From assembly GCA_024640045.1 (NCBI GenBank), contig JAHEFS010000015.1, positions 1-35,529 of the forward strand: a stretch of 35,529 bases of DNA, in the 5' to 3' direction. The notes under the pieces are model-generated. The model worked only from the letters and a program-made list of their open reading frames with translations, was not told the DNA's origin and searched no databases. The first letter of the stretch is position 1, and every line of letters starts with the position of its first letter. Position numbers and translations under genes: made by a program. Source of the stretch: Chromatiales bacterium (GTDB lineage: Bacteria; Pseudomonadota; Gammaproteobacteria; Xanthomonadales; SZUA-36). Positions 16,201 to 24,472 of this stretch are shown here, piece by piece.

Positions 16201-16736
16201 GCTTCAGCCTTTACAGCGAGTACCTTCAGCGCGCTGTCAACTCACTTCGCGCGGGCCAGGAACCCGACCTGGACGGCCCACTGCACCGTGGCGCGGAGGT
16301 CGAGTTGCACGTACCCGCCCTGATACCCGAAGACTACCTGGTGGACGTGCACGCCCGGCTGACGCTGTACAAGCGGATTGCCAGCGCTCCGGATGAGGCG
16401 GCGCTGAGAGATCTGCAGGTCGAAATGATCGACCGCTTCGGCCTGCTGCCCGAGGCAGTCAAGAATCTATTTTTCATCGCGCATTTACGTACGCAAGCCA
16501 ACGCGCTTGGTGTCGCGCGAATCGATATCGGCGAGAACGGAGGGCGAGTGGAATTCGCTGAACGGACAACCGCCGACCCTGCCGCTCTGCTCAAACTCAT
16601 GCAGGAAAGACCGGATCGCTATCGCCTGGACGGGCCACAGAAATTACTCCTGCGCCTGGATCAGGCCGAACCTTCAGAGCGAATCGAATTGAGCCAGTCA
16701 TTGCTGTCGAGACTGGCGCCGGGCTCCGCCGCATGA
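13290..16736 (+). CDS. mfd: transcription-repair coupling factor
   Basis: A DNA translocase that removes RNA polymerase stalled at lesions and recruits UvrA. It has 1148 residues, the same as E. coli Mfd. Domains in order are the UvrB-homology module (about 1-320; ETLPYDPYSAHPDIASERL), a linker region, the CarD-like RNAP-interaction domain (near 480-550; VVHEDHGVGRYRGLE, LYVPVSSLHLISRYTG), the RecG-like helicase core and the C-terminal TRCF domain. Walker A is GDVGFGKT at 628-635. Walker B is DEEQ at 729-732, where E. coli has DEEH and B. subtilis DEEQ. TATPIPRTLNMAMSG and HQLRGRVGRSHH are the other helicase motifs. The GTG start has no clear Shine-Dalgarno, but length and conserved N-terminal content support it. 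Confidence 0.97.
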   Translation: MSHRPLEARIEALRSVEWNGLRGSSQALALASAAARHEGVLLLVARSSHQAQVFNRDIRLLGSSDLPVVLFPDRETLPYDPYSAHPDIASERLAALTRIASLRQGIVVVPAATLTQRLPPKTFVLGHSFDLAPGDALAIEPFRERLLQAGYESSEQVYQAGQFAVRGSVIDLYPAGFDSPLRIDLFDEEIESIRLFDPETQRSTEGMDALKMLPAREYPCDPAALDAFRRAFRYRFAVDTRKVAMYQDLRAGLHPQGLEHYLPLFYEQTESLLDFLATDPVLVMQQGAGESMQRFEGQTLERWEQRRHDTERPILEPAELYFPAKEVAERTAGFNAVLLGEPARQISRTVTFSTSPPPDLNIHQRSQAGTIDLQAFCSRFPGRILFAADTAGRREFLADTLRAFGLKHEKFENWPGFLDAQAKVGLTVLPIEEGFVLGEEIAVLTEAQLFGGRARTLTQRAPAGRDPETIIRDLTDLTEGAPVVHEDHGVGRYRGLEVLEIDQRPAEFLMLEYAGADKLYVPVSSLHLISRYTGTAPEQAPLHRLGGEQWEKAKRRAAEKVRDVAAELLDLYARRQAREGFAFPLDHKMYLEFSSGFPFEETIDQQRAIDAVLADMESDQPMDRVVCGDVGFGKTEVALRAAFLAVQGGRQVALLVPTTLLAQQHHATFADRFADWPVRIELLSRFRTGSQNEGVLADLAKGNVDIVIGTHRLLQRDIGFSRLGLVIIDEEQRFGVRQKERLKQLRAEVDLLTLTATPIPRTLNMAMSGIRDLSIIATPPARRMAVKTLVVQWDRGVLREALQREIQRGGQVFFLHNEVRNIERIAREVGELVPEARIRVAHGQLKERELEQVMLDFYRQRFNVLVCTTIIENGIDVPTANTIIVNKADHFGLSQLHQLRGRVGRSHHRAYAYLVVPDQRSMTSDARKRLEAIASLEELGAGFTLATHDMEIRGAGELLGEDQSGQIQQIGFSLYSEYLQRAVNSLRAGQEPDLDGPLHRGAEVELHVPALIPEDYLVDVHARLTLYKRIASAPDEAALRDLQVEMIDRFGLLPEAVKNLFFIAHLRTQANALGVARIDIGENGGRVEFAERTTADPAALLKLMQERPDRYRLDGPQKLLLRLDQAEPSERIELSQSLLSRLAPGSAA

Positions 16737-16776
16737 CCGCAGTGCAAATTGCCGCCAACGAGGTGACAATAGGACC

Positions 16777-17613
16777 ATGAGTAAGCGCAACGTCAGCCGG
16801 ATGCACCTGCCTGGACAGCTGATCCTGCTGGCCTTGCTGGCCCTCCTGCCACTCTCGGCCAGTTCGGAGAGCGGCGCGTACCGGATCGAAATACTGATCT
16901 TTCGTTACAGCAACAGCACAGCCACTCCCTATTCAACCGAACAAATCAGCCATTTTCCGCGCGCGTGGCGCTTGTTCGAACCCCGACTCCGGCCGATTGC
17001 GGAAGACCCTGCCCCGCTGGGCGCCATGAGCGACCCAATGCGTTCAGCGTGGCGCAGCCTGGAACGGAATGAGGATTTTGAACCGCTCGAATTCCAGACC
17101 TGGGAGCAGTCGCGGATCGATTACCATCCGCCCATCCGCATGCACGATGACGAAGTTCTGTTTGAACGGCTGGAGGTGCCAGGCAGCGAGGCCTGGGTCG
17201 ATCTTACGGCAGACGACCTTTTTGCACCCTACCGCGAATCCTGGTACCGCCTGGACGGCACCGCGCAGTTACGGAGAACCCGTTTCCTGCACCTCGACCT
17301 GAACCTGGAATTTCGGGTCGAACTCCTGCCGGCGGAAGAAGGTCTGGAGCCGCTGCCCGACCCGACGACCTCCGCAATCGCAGACGTTCGGACGGCAAGG
17401 ACCAATAAGCCCACCGTTACCCTGAAGCCAGCGCCCTACTGGAATCCCCCGGCTCCTCTCACCACACCACAGGTTTCGCTGGAACCTCCCGTTCCCGGCG
17501 CTCTCGTCCATCGCCTGCAGGAGTCCCGGCAAATCCGCACGGGCGAAGTCCAATATTTCGACACACCCTACCTGGGCGTACTGGCCCGGGTGACGGCCAC
17601 GGACGGCGAGTGA
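16777..17613 (+). CDS. CsiV family periplasmic protein
   Basis: A 278-residue exported protein. The N-terminus has a signal peptide (hydrophobic LILLALLALLPLSASS, cleavage probably near SSES), followed by the family-typical SGAYRIEILIFRYSNS. A long hydrophilic body follows, with the C-terminal YFDTPYLGVLARVT strand. Gene order mfd-csiV is common in Pseudomonas-type genomes. The family is named after Vibrio CsiV, a periplasmic protein linked to peptidoglycan synthesis and cell shape. The role here is inferred by family only. A Pro-rich stretch lies near residues 215-245 (APYWNPPAPLTTPQ). The ATG at 16777 is preceded by a GAGG-containing segment. It lies 40 bases after mfd and is probably in the same transcript. 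Confidence 0.8.
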   Translation: MSKRNVSRMHLPGQLILLALLALLPLSASSESGAYRIEILIFRYSNSTATPYSTEQISHFPRAWRLFEPRLRPIAEDPAPLGAMSDPMRSAWRSLERNEDFEPLEFQTWEQSRIDYHPPIRMHDDEVLFERLEVPGSEAWVDLTADDLFAPYRESWYRLDGTAQLRRTRFLHLDLNLEFRVELLPAEEGLEPLPDPTTSAIADVRTARTNKPTVTLKPAPYWNPPAPLTTPQVSLEPPVPGALVHRLQESRQIRTGEVQYFDTPYLGVLARVTATDGE

Positions 17614-17636
17614 CACGCGCACCGGTAGCGCTCGGG

Positions 17637-17642
17637 TACAAT
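17637..17642 (+). promoter_or_regulatory. possible -10 box upstream of the DUF6394 gene
   Basis: TACAAT (five of six) lies 23 bases after the csiV stop and 44 bases before the DUF6394 start. A GTGACA (five of six to a -35 box) lies 21 bases upstream, too far for a normal spacer. The evidence is weak. Confidence 0.25.
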
Positions 17643-17686
17643 GACCACGGTTGAGCACCCGCACGAAACATCACTAGGAGCAAGGC

Positions 17687-18070
17687 ATGAATCTCGAGAA
17701 AGTCGCGTTTGCGTTTTTCATCGTCCTGGCACTGACCCTGAATTTTGGGTTCTTCGTGGGAGAGATCGACAACGCCGCCCACCACGGAGCACTGGAACTG
17801 GGCGCCGCACTCGGCGTCAGCCTCATCGCCACGGTACTCAAATTCGGCGACAGGTCACAATTGGGCGCAGTCATGCTGGCCACCAGCCTGGTGGCTGACT
17901 TGCAACTCGCACTGGCAGCCGGCACCTGGACCTGGGCCGCCAACGTTTCCGGTGACGGCATGACGTCGGAAGTAATGGCGCATGTCGTTTCACTTTCCGG
18001 CGGCGCCCTGTTGGCGAACCTCGTATCGGTCACCCTGCTGGTCGCGGAGACGGTCAGCATTCGGCGCTGA
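17687..18070 (+). CDS. DUF6394 family small membrane protein
   Basis: A 127-residue protein with about four hydrophobic segments (VAFAFFIVLALTLNFGFFVG; LGAALGVSLIATVLKFG; GAVMLATSLVADLQLALAAG; GGALLANLVSVTLLVAETV), so a polytopic inner-membrane protein. It matches a small conserved family I know as DUF6394, starting MNLEKVxFxFFxVLALTLNFGFFxG. Its function is unknown. The ribosome binding site AGGAGCAAGGC is strong. It lies 27 bases upstream of a K+ channel gene, so a subunit or modulator role for that channel is plausible but only inferred. Confidence 0.75.
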   Translation: MNLEKVAFAFFIVLALTLNFGFFVGEIDNAAHHGALELGAALGVSLIATVLKFGDRSQLGAVMLATSLVADLQLALAAGTWTWAANVSGDGMTSEVMAHVVSLSGGALLANLVSVTLLVAETVSIRR

Positions 18071-18097
18071 GACGCTCGGGCCGAGAGGTAAAGCCCG

Positions 18098-19807
18098 GTG
18101 AACGACATCCTGTGGCTCACCATGCGGCGCATGCGGCTGCCGCTCATCCTGTTGCTGATCGTCTATTTCGGGTCGGTTTTCGTCATGGTCAGCGTGCCCG
18201 GCGTGGACGACACAGGGCAAACAGTCCACCTGACTTTCCTGGATGCCGCCTACTTTGTCACGATCATGGCGACCACGATCGGCTTCGGCGAGGTTCCATT
18301 CCCCTTCAGCCCGGGACAGAGAATGCTGGTGCTGGCCATCATCCTGCCCAACGTTGTGGCCTGGGTGTACTCCATCGGCGCCATTCTGGGCCTGTTTCTC
18401 GACCCGGAGTTCAGGGGCGTTCTGCGCCGCAGCCGGTTTGTGCGCCGAATTCATTGGCTGGGTGAACCGTTCTTCATCGTTTGCGGCTGCGGGAATACCG
18501 GCAGCCTGGTGGTGCGGGGCCTGTTACGGCGAGGTTTCAATGCAGTCGTACTGGAGCGGGACCCCGAAACCGTTCACCGCTTATTGCTGGAGGACGAACT
18601 CGCGCACGTCCCCGCCCTCGCCTGCGATACCAGCGATCGCGACAACCTTGAAAGGGCGGGCCTGCGTAATCACGACTGCCGTGGGGTCATCGCCACCACC
18701 AACGATGATCACGTCAATCTGAAGATCGCGATCACGGCCAAACTGTTGCGCCCAGAACTGCCGGTGCTCGCACGCAGCGAAACTGCCCGTGTCAGTGACA
18801 ACCTGAGGTCGTTTGGCACCGACGCGGTAATCGATCCCTATGCGATTTTTGCCGAAAGGCTCTATCTCGCGCTGAGTTCCCCCATCAAGTACCTGGTGCA
18901 GGACTGGCTGATCAGCGTGGAGGGGACCAACCTCAGGGAGCGACTGGATCCGCCGATTGGCCGCTGGATCGTGTGCGGCGCTGGCCGGTTTGGTGAACGC
19001 ATGCTGGACCGCCTGACAGAGAGCAAGCTGCCGTTCACCGTGGTCGATGTGCACGAAGAGCGCCTGGGCAAATACCCCAACGCGGTGCTGGGGCGAGGCA
19101 CGGAAGCCCATACCCTGCGGGAGGCTGGCATTCAGGACGCTGTGGGGATTGTCGCCAGCACCGGGGACGACATAGACAACCTGTCCGTGATCATGACCGC
19201 ACGCGAACTGAATCCGAACCTGTTCCTGGTGGCCCGCCAGGAACGCCACGCCAACGATGCGCTGTTCGAGGCGGTCAATGCAGACCTCATTGCCAAGCGT
19301 AGCCACATCGTCGCACGACGCATACTCGCCATCGTCACCACTCCTTTGCTGCAAACATTCCTGCAATACCTGGTGACACAGGATGAAGACTTTTCCGAAC
19401 GCGCCCTGGCCCGGCTCAAAGCGGTTCTCCACGGCAGAGCGCCAACCATGTGGGCGGTAACCCTGGAAGGTGATTATGGCGCCGGCTTGCGCCTGGCGCG
19501 AAGGGATGGCATTCGCCTGCAGCTGGACCACATCACGCACAATACCCGAAGCATCGAGGCCGAACGCCTGGATTGCGCCTGCCTGGTATTGGAACGCGGC
19601 GCCCAGAGAATCTTCCTGCCCAACGGCGACCAGGATCTGATGGAGGGCGATCGCTTGCTGTTTGCCGGACGTGGCGCCGGTCGACGGGAAATGATGTGGG
19701 GCCTGAGTGATGAGAATGCCCTGGTCGGGCACGCCACCGGAAAACAGTTGCCTCGCGGTGCAATCTGGCGCTGGCTCTGGCGGCGTCAGCGCGGATCCCG
19801 TAGTTAG
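18098..19807 (+). CDS. two-TM potassium channel with two RCK domains
   Basis: A 569-residue Kch/MthK-like channel. TM1 is at about 14-32 (LPLILLLIVYFGSVFVMV). A pore helix leads to the selectivity-filter sequence TTIGFGEV (59-66), a variant of TVGYGD, and TM2 lies at about 76-100. The first RCK/TrkA_N nucleotide-binding domain begins at IVCGCGNTG (127-135). The second begins at IVCGAGRFG (291-299). A C-terminal region (about 440-550) has TrkA_C-like segments (DLMEGDRLLFAGRG). Gating by nucleotides or ions bound to RCK is known for the family and inferred here. GTG start with GAGAGG upstream. It is co-directional with DUF6394 and convergent with the omega-amidase gene, overlapping it by four bases. 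Confidence 0.85.
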   Translation: MNDILWLTMRRMRLPLILLLIVYFGSVFVMVSVPGVDDTGQTVHLTFLDAAYFVTIMATTIGFGEVPFPFSPGQRMLVLAIILPNVVAWVYSIGAILGLFLDPEFRGVLRRSRFVRRIHWLGEPFFIVCGCGNTGSLVVRGLLRRGFNAVVLERDPETVHRLLLEDELAHVPALACDTSDRDNLERAGLRNHDCRGVIATTNDDHVNLKIAITAKLLRPELPVLARSETARVSDNLRSFGTDAVIDPYAIFAERLYLALSSPIKYLVQDWLISVEGTNLRERLDPPIGRWIVCGAGRFGERMLDRLTESKLPFTVVDVHEERLGKYPNAVLGRGTEAHTLREAGIQDAVGIVASTGDDIDNLSVIMTARELNPNLFLVARQERHANDALFEAVNADLIAKRSHIVARRILAIVTTPLLQTFLQYLVTQDEDFSERALARLKAVLHGRAPTMWAVTLEGDYGAGLRLARRDGIRLQLDHITHNTRSIEAERLDCACLVLERGAQRIFLPNGDQDLMEGDRLLFAGRGAGRREMMWGLSDENALVGHATGKQLPRGAIWRWLWRRQRGSRS

Positions 19808-20589
19808 CTTTCCAGCGTGAAGGCGTCAGCATCCGCCAGGAACGGAAGTTTTCGACGAACGCCCTGGAGGTCAGTCAGCCGAATTGTCACTTGCTCCACA
19901 GCCTCCTCACCCTCCAGCAGGAGCAGCGTATCACCCAGCGGTCCGTGGACCACGCTGCGGCCAGGGTAACGCTTTTTGAATCCATCCAGGCCGACCCGAT
20001 TTACCGCCGCGACAAAACTCTGGTTTTCGATCGCCCGCGCGCACAGCAGCGTGTTCCAGGCAGCTACCCTCGGCTCGGGCCAGTTGGCGACCACCAGCAA
20101 CAAGTCGTAGTCGGAACGGTTCCGACACCAGACCGGGAAGCGGATGTCGTAACAAATTTGCGGGCAGACCCGCCAGCCCCGGTAATCCCAGACCACGCGC
20201 TCTTTGCCCGCGAGATAGCGTTCGTTCTCGCCGCCGTAGCCAAACAGGTGCCTTTTGTCGTAGTAACGCACCTCGCCCGTGGGCTCCACCCAGAGCAGTC
20301 GATTGCGCCGCCCGGCAGGGGTAGCGATCACCGCGCTTCCGGTGACAACACAATCCAGCCTTTGGGCCATCTCCGCCATCCAGGCCAGCGTGGGTCCGTC
20401 CATCCCCTCTTCCGAGGTGCTTTCATCACCCAGGAACCCGGTCGTGAAGGTTTCCGGCAGGATAGCCACATCCAGACCGGGACCGGCGCGCAGCAGCAAT
20501 TCTTGCAGGTGTTCACGGTTGGCCAGTGGCTCACGCCAGCTGAGTTCAGCCTGGATCAGGCCTATGCGCATCGATTCGAGGGTTTCCAT
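19804..20589 (-). CDS. nitrilase-superfamily omega-amidase (YafV-like)
   Basis: A 261-residue cytosolic amidohydrolase. YafV-type enzymes hydrolyse alpha-ketoglutaramate and similar omega-amides, and the substrate here is inferred from that. The catalytic triad is visible: Glu in LPETFTTGF, Lys in YYDKRHLFGYGG and Cys in CPQICYDIRFPVW. Family-typical segments VANWPEPR and CARAIENQSFVAAVNRVG follow. ATG 20589 is taken as the start, though Met7 (20571) aligns equally well with YafV. It is the last gene of the minus-strand run, 65 bases after a glycosyltransferase. Its stop overlaps the end of the convergent channel gene. Confidence 0.88.
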   Translation of the reverse strand: METLESMRIGLIQAELSWREPLANREHLQELLLRAGPGLDVAILPETFTTGFLGDESTSEEGMDGPTLAWMAEMAQRLDCVVTGSAVIATPAGRRNRLLWVEPTGEVRYYDKRHLFGYGGENERYLAGKERVVWDYRGWRVCPQICYDIRFPVWCRNRSDYDLLLVVANWPEPRVAAWNTLLCARAIENQSFVAAVNRVGLDGFKKRYPGRSVVHGPLGDTLLLLEGEEAVEQVTIRLTDLQGVRRKLPFLADADAFTLES

Positions 20590-20654
20590 CCTGCATCCTG
20601 ACTTGAGCGAAAGACAAAGGCATTGTAATGCCTCGCCGGACCATCGCGCGCAGC

Positions 20655-21647
20655 TCAGGCAACGAACAGGTAGTCGCTGCCCTCATGCCGCCCCAGGCCG
20701 TCCAGGTGCGCTTGTATTTCCGCCCGGGCATACCGCGCCCCCACGGCGACAAGGATAAACTCATCACCGTCTGCAGTGGCCTCTATCGGCAACACCGGCT
20801 GGCCGCGCTTCAGGCCGCCTATTCGCCTGGGATGCACATCGATAAAACCCGATACCGGGATGCCCTCAGCGGCCAACAGATCGTAAAATCGTTTCCCCGT
20901 CGGGCCAGCACCCCAGATCAACAGTCGTCGCTGGGGCAAGCGATTCCGGGCAAGGTAATGGGCCTTGGCCTGCTGGAAACGCTGCAGCGAGTAGCGCGCA
21001 TCCGTGCGGGTCAGGCGGTGGTCGTGGTCCCGCCATCGCAGCAGGATGCCCTCGGGCTTCGCCATCCGGATGCCCGCCGCGTCGGCGCGCAGGTACAGAT
21101 CGTAGTCCTCGGGCCATTCAGGATCCCGGTAGCCCTGCAGGCTTTGAATCACCTCCAGACGAAATAGCGCCGTTGGGTTCGGTATCGGACTTTCGATATA
21201 CATGGCGTGCCGGATGGATTGCGGGGTGCGCAAGGAGTTGAGCCAGTCGCGATACAGGAGGTTACCTTCACCGACGCCTTCCTCCGCAAAGAAGTCCACG
21301 CAAGCGCCCACGATCCCGAGGCTGGGATCCTGCTCCAGCATCCTTACCTGGGTAGCCAGTCGTTCCGGATGGGAAAGATCATCGGCGTCCATGCGGGCAA
21401 TAAACTGGCCCCTGGCCTCCGCCAGGCCCGCATTGAATGCCGCCGCGACTCCGTGACCCGCCGCCTTCAACATGATGACCCGTTCATCGCCCAGATCCAG
21501 TGCCTGCACGGCCCCGTCGTCGCTGTGGTCATCGACCAGCAACAACTCGAGATCACATAAGGACTGCTGCAGGATGCTTTGCACCGCTCCGGCCAGGAAC
21601 GGGCCACCGTTCCGGACCGGCAGAATGACCGATACAGCGGGTGTCAC
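20655..21647 (-). CDS. family 2 glycosyltransferase fused to a Rossmann-like domain
   Basis: A 330-residue protein. Residues 1-230 form a GT2 (GT-A fold) domain: VSVILPVRNGGPFLAGAVQSI at the N-terminus, LLLVDDHSDD, and the metal-binding DXD in ARMDADD (84-90), with EDYDLYLRA further on as the probable catalytic-base region. Residues 241-330 start with LLIWGAGPTGKRFYDLL and continue VSGFIDVHPRRIGG. This is a GxGxxG-type Rossmann segment like the N-terminus of PglD-type sugar modification proteins. No membrane segments. The start is GTG without an obvious Shine-Dalgarno, 24 bases after lysS. Sugar donor and acceptor cannot be inferred, and no other polysaccharide gene is nearby. Confidence 0.82.
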   Translation of the reverse strand: MTPAVSVILPVRNGGPFLAGAVQSILQQSLCDLELLLVDDHSDDGAVQALDLGDERVIMLKAAGHGVAAAFNAGLAEARGQFIARMDADDLSHPERLATQVRMLEQDPSLGIVGACVDFFAEEGVGEGNLLYRDWLNSLRTPQSIRHAMYIESPIPNPTALFRLEVIQSLQGYRDPEWPEDYDLYLRADAAGIRMAKPEGILLRWRDHDHRLTRTDARYSLQRFQQAKAHYLARNRLPQRRLLIWGAGPTGKRFYDLLAAEGIPVSGFIDVHPRRIGGLKRGQPVLPIEATADGDEFILVAVGARYARAEIQAHLDGLGRHEGSDYLFVA

Positions 21648-21671
21648 GTGCCCGTGGAATTCAACGCGCGT

Positions 21672-23204
21672 TCAGGCCTCGGGCCGCATGTAAGGGAACA
21701 GCAGCACATCACGGATGGAGGCGGAGTCGGTCAACAGCATGACCAGGCGGTCGATTCCTACGCCTTCCCCGGCAGTGGGCGGCAGGCCATATTCCAGTGC
21801 GCGGATGTAGTCCTCGTCGAAATGCATGGCCTCGAGATCGCCCGCGTCCTTGTTCGCCACCTGGGCCTGGAAACGCTCAGCCTGGTCCTCCGGATCGTTC
21901 AGCTCGGAAAAGCCGTTGGCGATTTCACTTCCGCCAACGATCAGCTCGAAACGATCAGTGACCCGGGGGTCCTGGTCATTGCGACGCGACAGTGGCGAGA
22001 CTTCGGTTGGATAGGCCGTCATGAAAGTTGGTTGAATGAGATTCCGCTCAACCGTGGCCTCGTAGAGCTCGGTCAGTAGCTTACCTGGACCCCAGTTGTC
22101 TTCGACATGGACCTCGCGCGCCTTGCAAGCCACGCGCAAGCTTTCCAGGTCCCACAAATCGGCATCGGCAAGATCCGGGTTGAACTGGCGAACGGCCTGT
22201 TCCACGGTGAGTCGCTGGAAGGCGGGTCCGAAATCGATGTCCTGCTCCTGGTACCGCACCTTCGTGTTTCCGGTCAGTGTTTCCGCCAGGCCGCGCAGCA
22301 TGTCTTCTGTCAGGTCCATGAGGTCATTGAAATCGGCGTAGGCCCAGTAGAACTCCAGCATGGTGAATTCCGGGTTATGCCGCGTGGAAACCCCTTCGTT
22401 GCGGAAATTCCGGTTGATTTCGTACACGCGGTCGAGCCCACCCACGGTCAGGCGTTTCAAATAAAGTTCAGGCGCCACCCTGAGGTACATGTCCAGGTCC
22501 AACGCGTTGTGATGGGTGACGAAGGGCCGAGCAGTCGCGCCGCCGGGAATGGGGTGCATCATGGGGGTTTCCACCTCCAGAAACTCCCTCCCGGGCGCCT
22601 CCATGAACTGCCGGATGAAACTGATGACGCGGGAACGCGCACGAAACACTGTGCGGGACTCCTCGTTCATGATCAGATCCACGTAGCGCTGCCGGTAACG
22701 GGTCTCGGTATCGGTCAGGCCGTGCCATTTCTCCGGCAACGGTCGCAGTGACTTGGTTAACAACCGCAAATCGGCGGCGCGGACCGACAACTCACCTTTC
22801 TGCGTCCGGAAAATGTCGCCGCTGGCGCCGATGATATCGCCGATATCCCATTGCTTGAACAGGGCGTAAGCCCCCTCAGGCAAGTTATCGCGCTGGACGA
22901 CCAACTGGATCGAACCGCTGGCATCCTGCAGGCGAACAAAGGCGATCTTGCCCATGACCCGCTTGGCCATCATGCGCCCGGCCACGGCGAACTGTTCCGT
23001 GTTTTCCCCGAGTTCCTCTGCGCTGTCGCCTCCGAAACGCCGGAGCAACTCATCGGCGGTGACGTTGGGTCTGAAATCGTTGGGGTAGGCCTGACCATCC
23101 GCTTTCAATTGGTGTAGCTTGGCCCGGCGTTCCGCGATCAACCGGTTCTCATCGGGACCGGCATCCGCGGACGTCGGCGTTATGGGCTGCTTGTCTTGCG
23201 CCAT
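21672..23204 (-). CDS. lysS: lysyl-tRNA synthetase (class II)
   Basis: Charges tRNA-Lys. It has 510 residues (E. coli LysS 505). The N-terminal OB-fold anticodon-binding domain lies at about 60-170 ([21 protein letters not shown]). The class II catalytic core has motif 1 near [19 protein letters not shown], motif 2 in [23 protein letters not shown] and motif 3 in [16 protein letters not shown]. The C-terminal REVLLFP-type ending appears here as [13 protein letters not shown] disordered N-terminus (about 20 residues) precedes the domain. AGGAAAAGAGAAC before the ATG is a good ribosome binding site. It follows prfB by 15 bases, the conserved prfB-lysS arrangement. Confidence 0.97.
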   Translation of the reverse strand: MAQDKQPITPTSADAGPDENRLIAERRAKLHQLKADGQAYPNDFRPNVTADELLRRFGGDSAEELGENTEQFAVAGRMMAKRVMGKIAFVRLQDASGSIQLVVQRDNLPEGAYALFKQWDIGDIIGASGDIFRTQKGELSVRAADLRLLTKSLRPLPEKWHGLTDTETRYRQRYVDLIMNEESRTVFRARSRVISFIRQFMEAPGREFLEVETPMMHPIPGGATARPFVTHHNALDLDMYLRVAPELYLKRLTVGGLDRVYEINRNFRNEGVSTRHNPEFTMLEFYWAYADFNDLMDLTEDMLRGLAETLTGNTKVRYQEQDIDFGPAFQRLTVEQAVRQFNPDLADADLWDLESLRVACKAREVHVEDNWGPGKLLTELYEATVERNLIQPTFMTAYPTEVSPLSRRNDQDPRVTDRFELIVGGSEIANGFSELNDPEDQAERFQAQVANKDAGDLEAMHFDEDYIRALEYGLPPTAGEGVGIDRLVMLLTDSASIRDVLLFPYMRPEA

Positions 23205-23219
23205 GTTCTCTTTTCCTGC

Positions 23220-24315
23220 TTACAAACCCTGTTTCAGGGAGGCTTCCACGAATGGGTCCAGGTCACCGTCGAGGACGCCCTGGGTGTTGCCCACTTCCAC
23301 GCCGGTGCGCAGATCCTTGATGCGCGACTGGTCCAGGACGTACGACCTGATCTGGCTACCCCAACCGATGTCCGATTTCGAATCCTCCAGCGCCTGCTGT
23401 TCTTCGCTGCGCTTCATCATCTCCAGCTCGTACAGCTTGGCACGAAGTTGCTTCATCGCCTGATCCTTGTTCTTGTGCTGCGAACGATCATTTTGGCACT
23501 GCACGACGGTACCGCTGGGCAGATGGGTGATGCGAACTGCGGACTCGGTACGGTTTACGTGCTGCCCGCCCGCGCCCGAGGCGCGGTAGACGTCGATGCG
23601 CAAATCCGCGGGGTTGATGTCGATCTCGAAACTGTCATCGACCTCCGGGGACACGAACACCGCCGCGAACGACGTATGCCTGCGATTGCCCGAATCGAAG
23701 GGTGATTTACGCACCAGTCGATGTACGCCCGTTTCGGTCCGGCACCAACCGAAGGCATAATCACCCTTCAGGTGCACGGTCGCGCTTTTGATACCCGCGA
23801 CCTCTCCCGCTGACACTTCGATCAGTTCAGCGCCCCAACCGCGGCGCTCGGCCCAACGCAGGTACATCCGCAACAGCATTTCCGCCCAATCCTGGGCCTC
23901 AGTGCCCCCTGAACCGGCCTGGATGTCCAGGTAACACGGGCGATCGTCCATCTCACCGGAAAACATCCGCTGAAATTCGAGTTTCTCCACGTCGGTTTCC
24001 ACCACCTGAAGATCCTCGGCCACCGCATCCAGGGTGTCCTGGTCGTCCTCGTCTGCCGCCAGTTCGAGCAAATCACTGTTGTCGATAAGCGACTGGTCTA
24101 CGCGCTGCAGCGTACCGATGACATGCTCCAGTTGGGCGCGCTCGCGACCCAGGGACTGGGCGCGCTCAGGGTCGCTCCAGATCTCCGGGTTTTCGAGTTC
24201 TCGCTGGACTTCTTCCAGTCGGTCTTGCTTCAGATCGTAGTCAAAGATACCCCCTCAGCGCATTGCAGCGGCTACGGAGGTCATCGAGCAGATTGTTGAG
24301 TTGGTTGAGTTCCAC
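23220..24315 (-). CDS. prfB: peptide chain release factor 2, with programmed +1 frameshift
   Basis: Recognises UGA and UAA. The gene is read as two frames. GTG at 24315 to CTT at 24244-24246 gives 24 codons (MELNQLNN...ALRGYL), followed by an in-frame UGA at 24241-24243. After a +1 shift, translation continues at GAC (24240-24242) to the stop at 23220. The total is 364 residues (E. coli 365). The anticodon-like tripeptide SPF is at 204-206 and the peptidyl-hydrolysis GGQ at 249-251. The residue equivalent to E. coli K-12 Thr246 is Ala. In-frame stops upstream leave GTG as the only start, and no Shine-Dalgarno precedes it. Frameshifting provides autoregulation by RF2 level. Its own promoter is probable at 24351-24377. 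Confidence 0.96.
24240..24255 (-). promoter_or_regulatory. RF2 programmed frameshift site
   Basis: On the minus strand the site reads AGGGGGTATCTTTGAC. The internal Shine-Dalgarno-like AGGGGG lies three bases before the slippery CUU-UGA, with C following the UGA, which is the classical efficient configuration. Spacing and sequence are essentially those of E. coli prfB. Confidence 0.97.
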
Positions 24316-24350
24316 AGATCAGTGTCGGTCAGTGCGGGGACAAGCCGAGC

Positions 24351-24377
24351 ATTTTACACCAAGGCAGAGACTGTCAG
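24351..24377 (-). promoter_or_regulatory. candidate promoter of prfB-lysS
   Basis: On the minus strand CTGACA (24372-24377) and TAAAAT (24351-24356) are separated by 15 bases, each five of six to consensus, though the spacer is short. It lies in the 157-base gap between recJ and prfB. Transcription would start near 24344, about 29 bases before the GTG. Confidence 0.45.
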
Positions 24378-24472
24378 CCGACAAATTGACACGAAATCCT
24401 TTCATTCCAGGGCCATCGGTGTGTCGTCGCCGGGACAGCCCGAGTCAGATTACCGTGGCAGATCGCTTTGGC

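Noticed and set aside
18581-19732. 383-codon minus-strand frame antisense to the K+ channel gene
   Set aside because: The channel with both RCK motifs explains the region. The antisense product is Gln/His-rich shadow sequence.
23220-24071. prfB starting at the ATG at 24071
   Set aside because: That would remove the first 81 residues of RF2. The canonical frameshift site and matching N-terminal domain upstream show the full gene.
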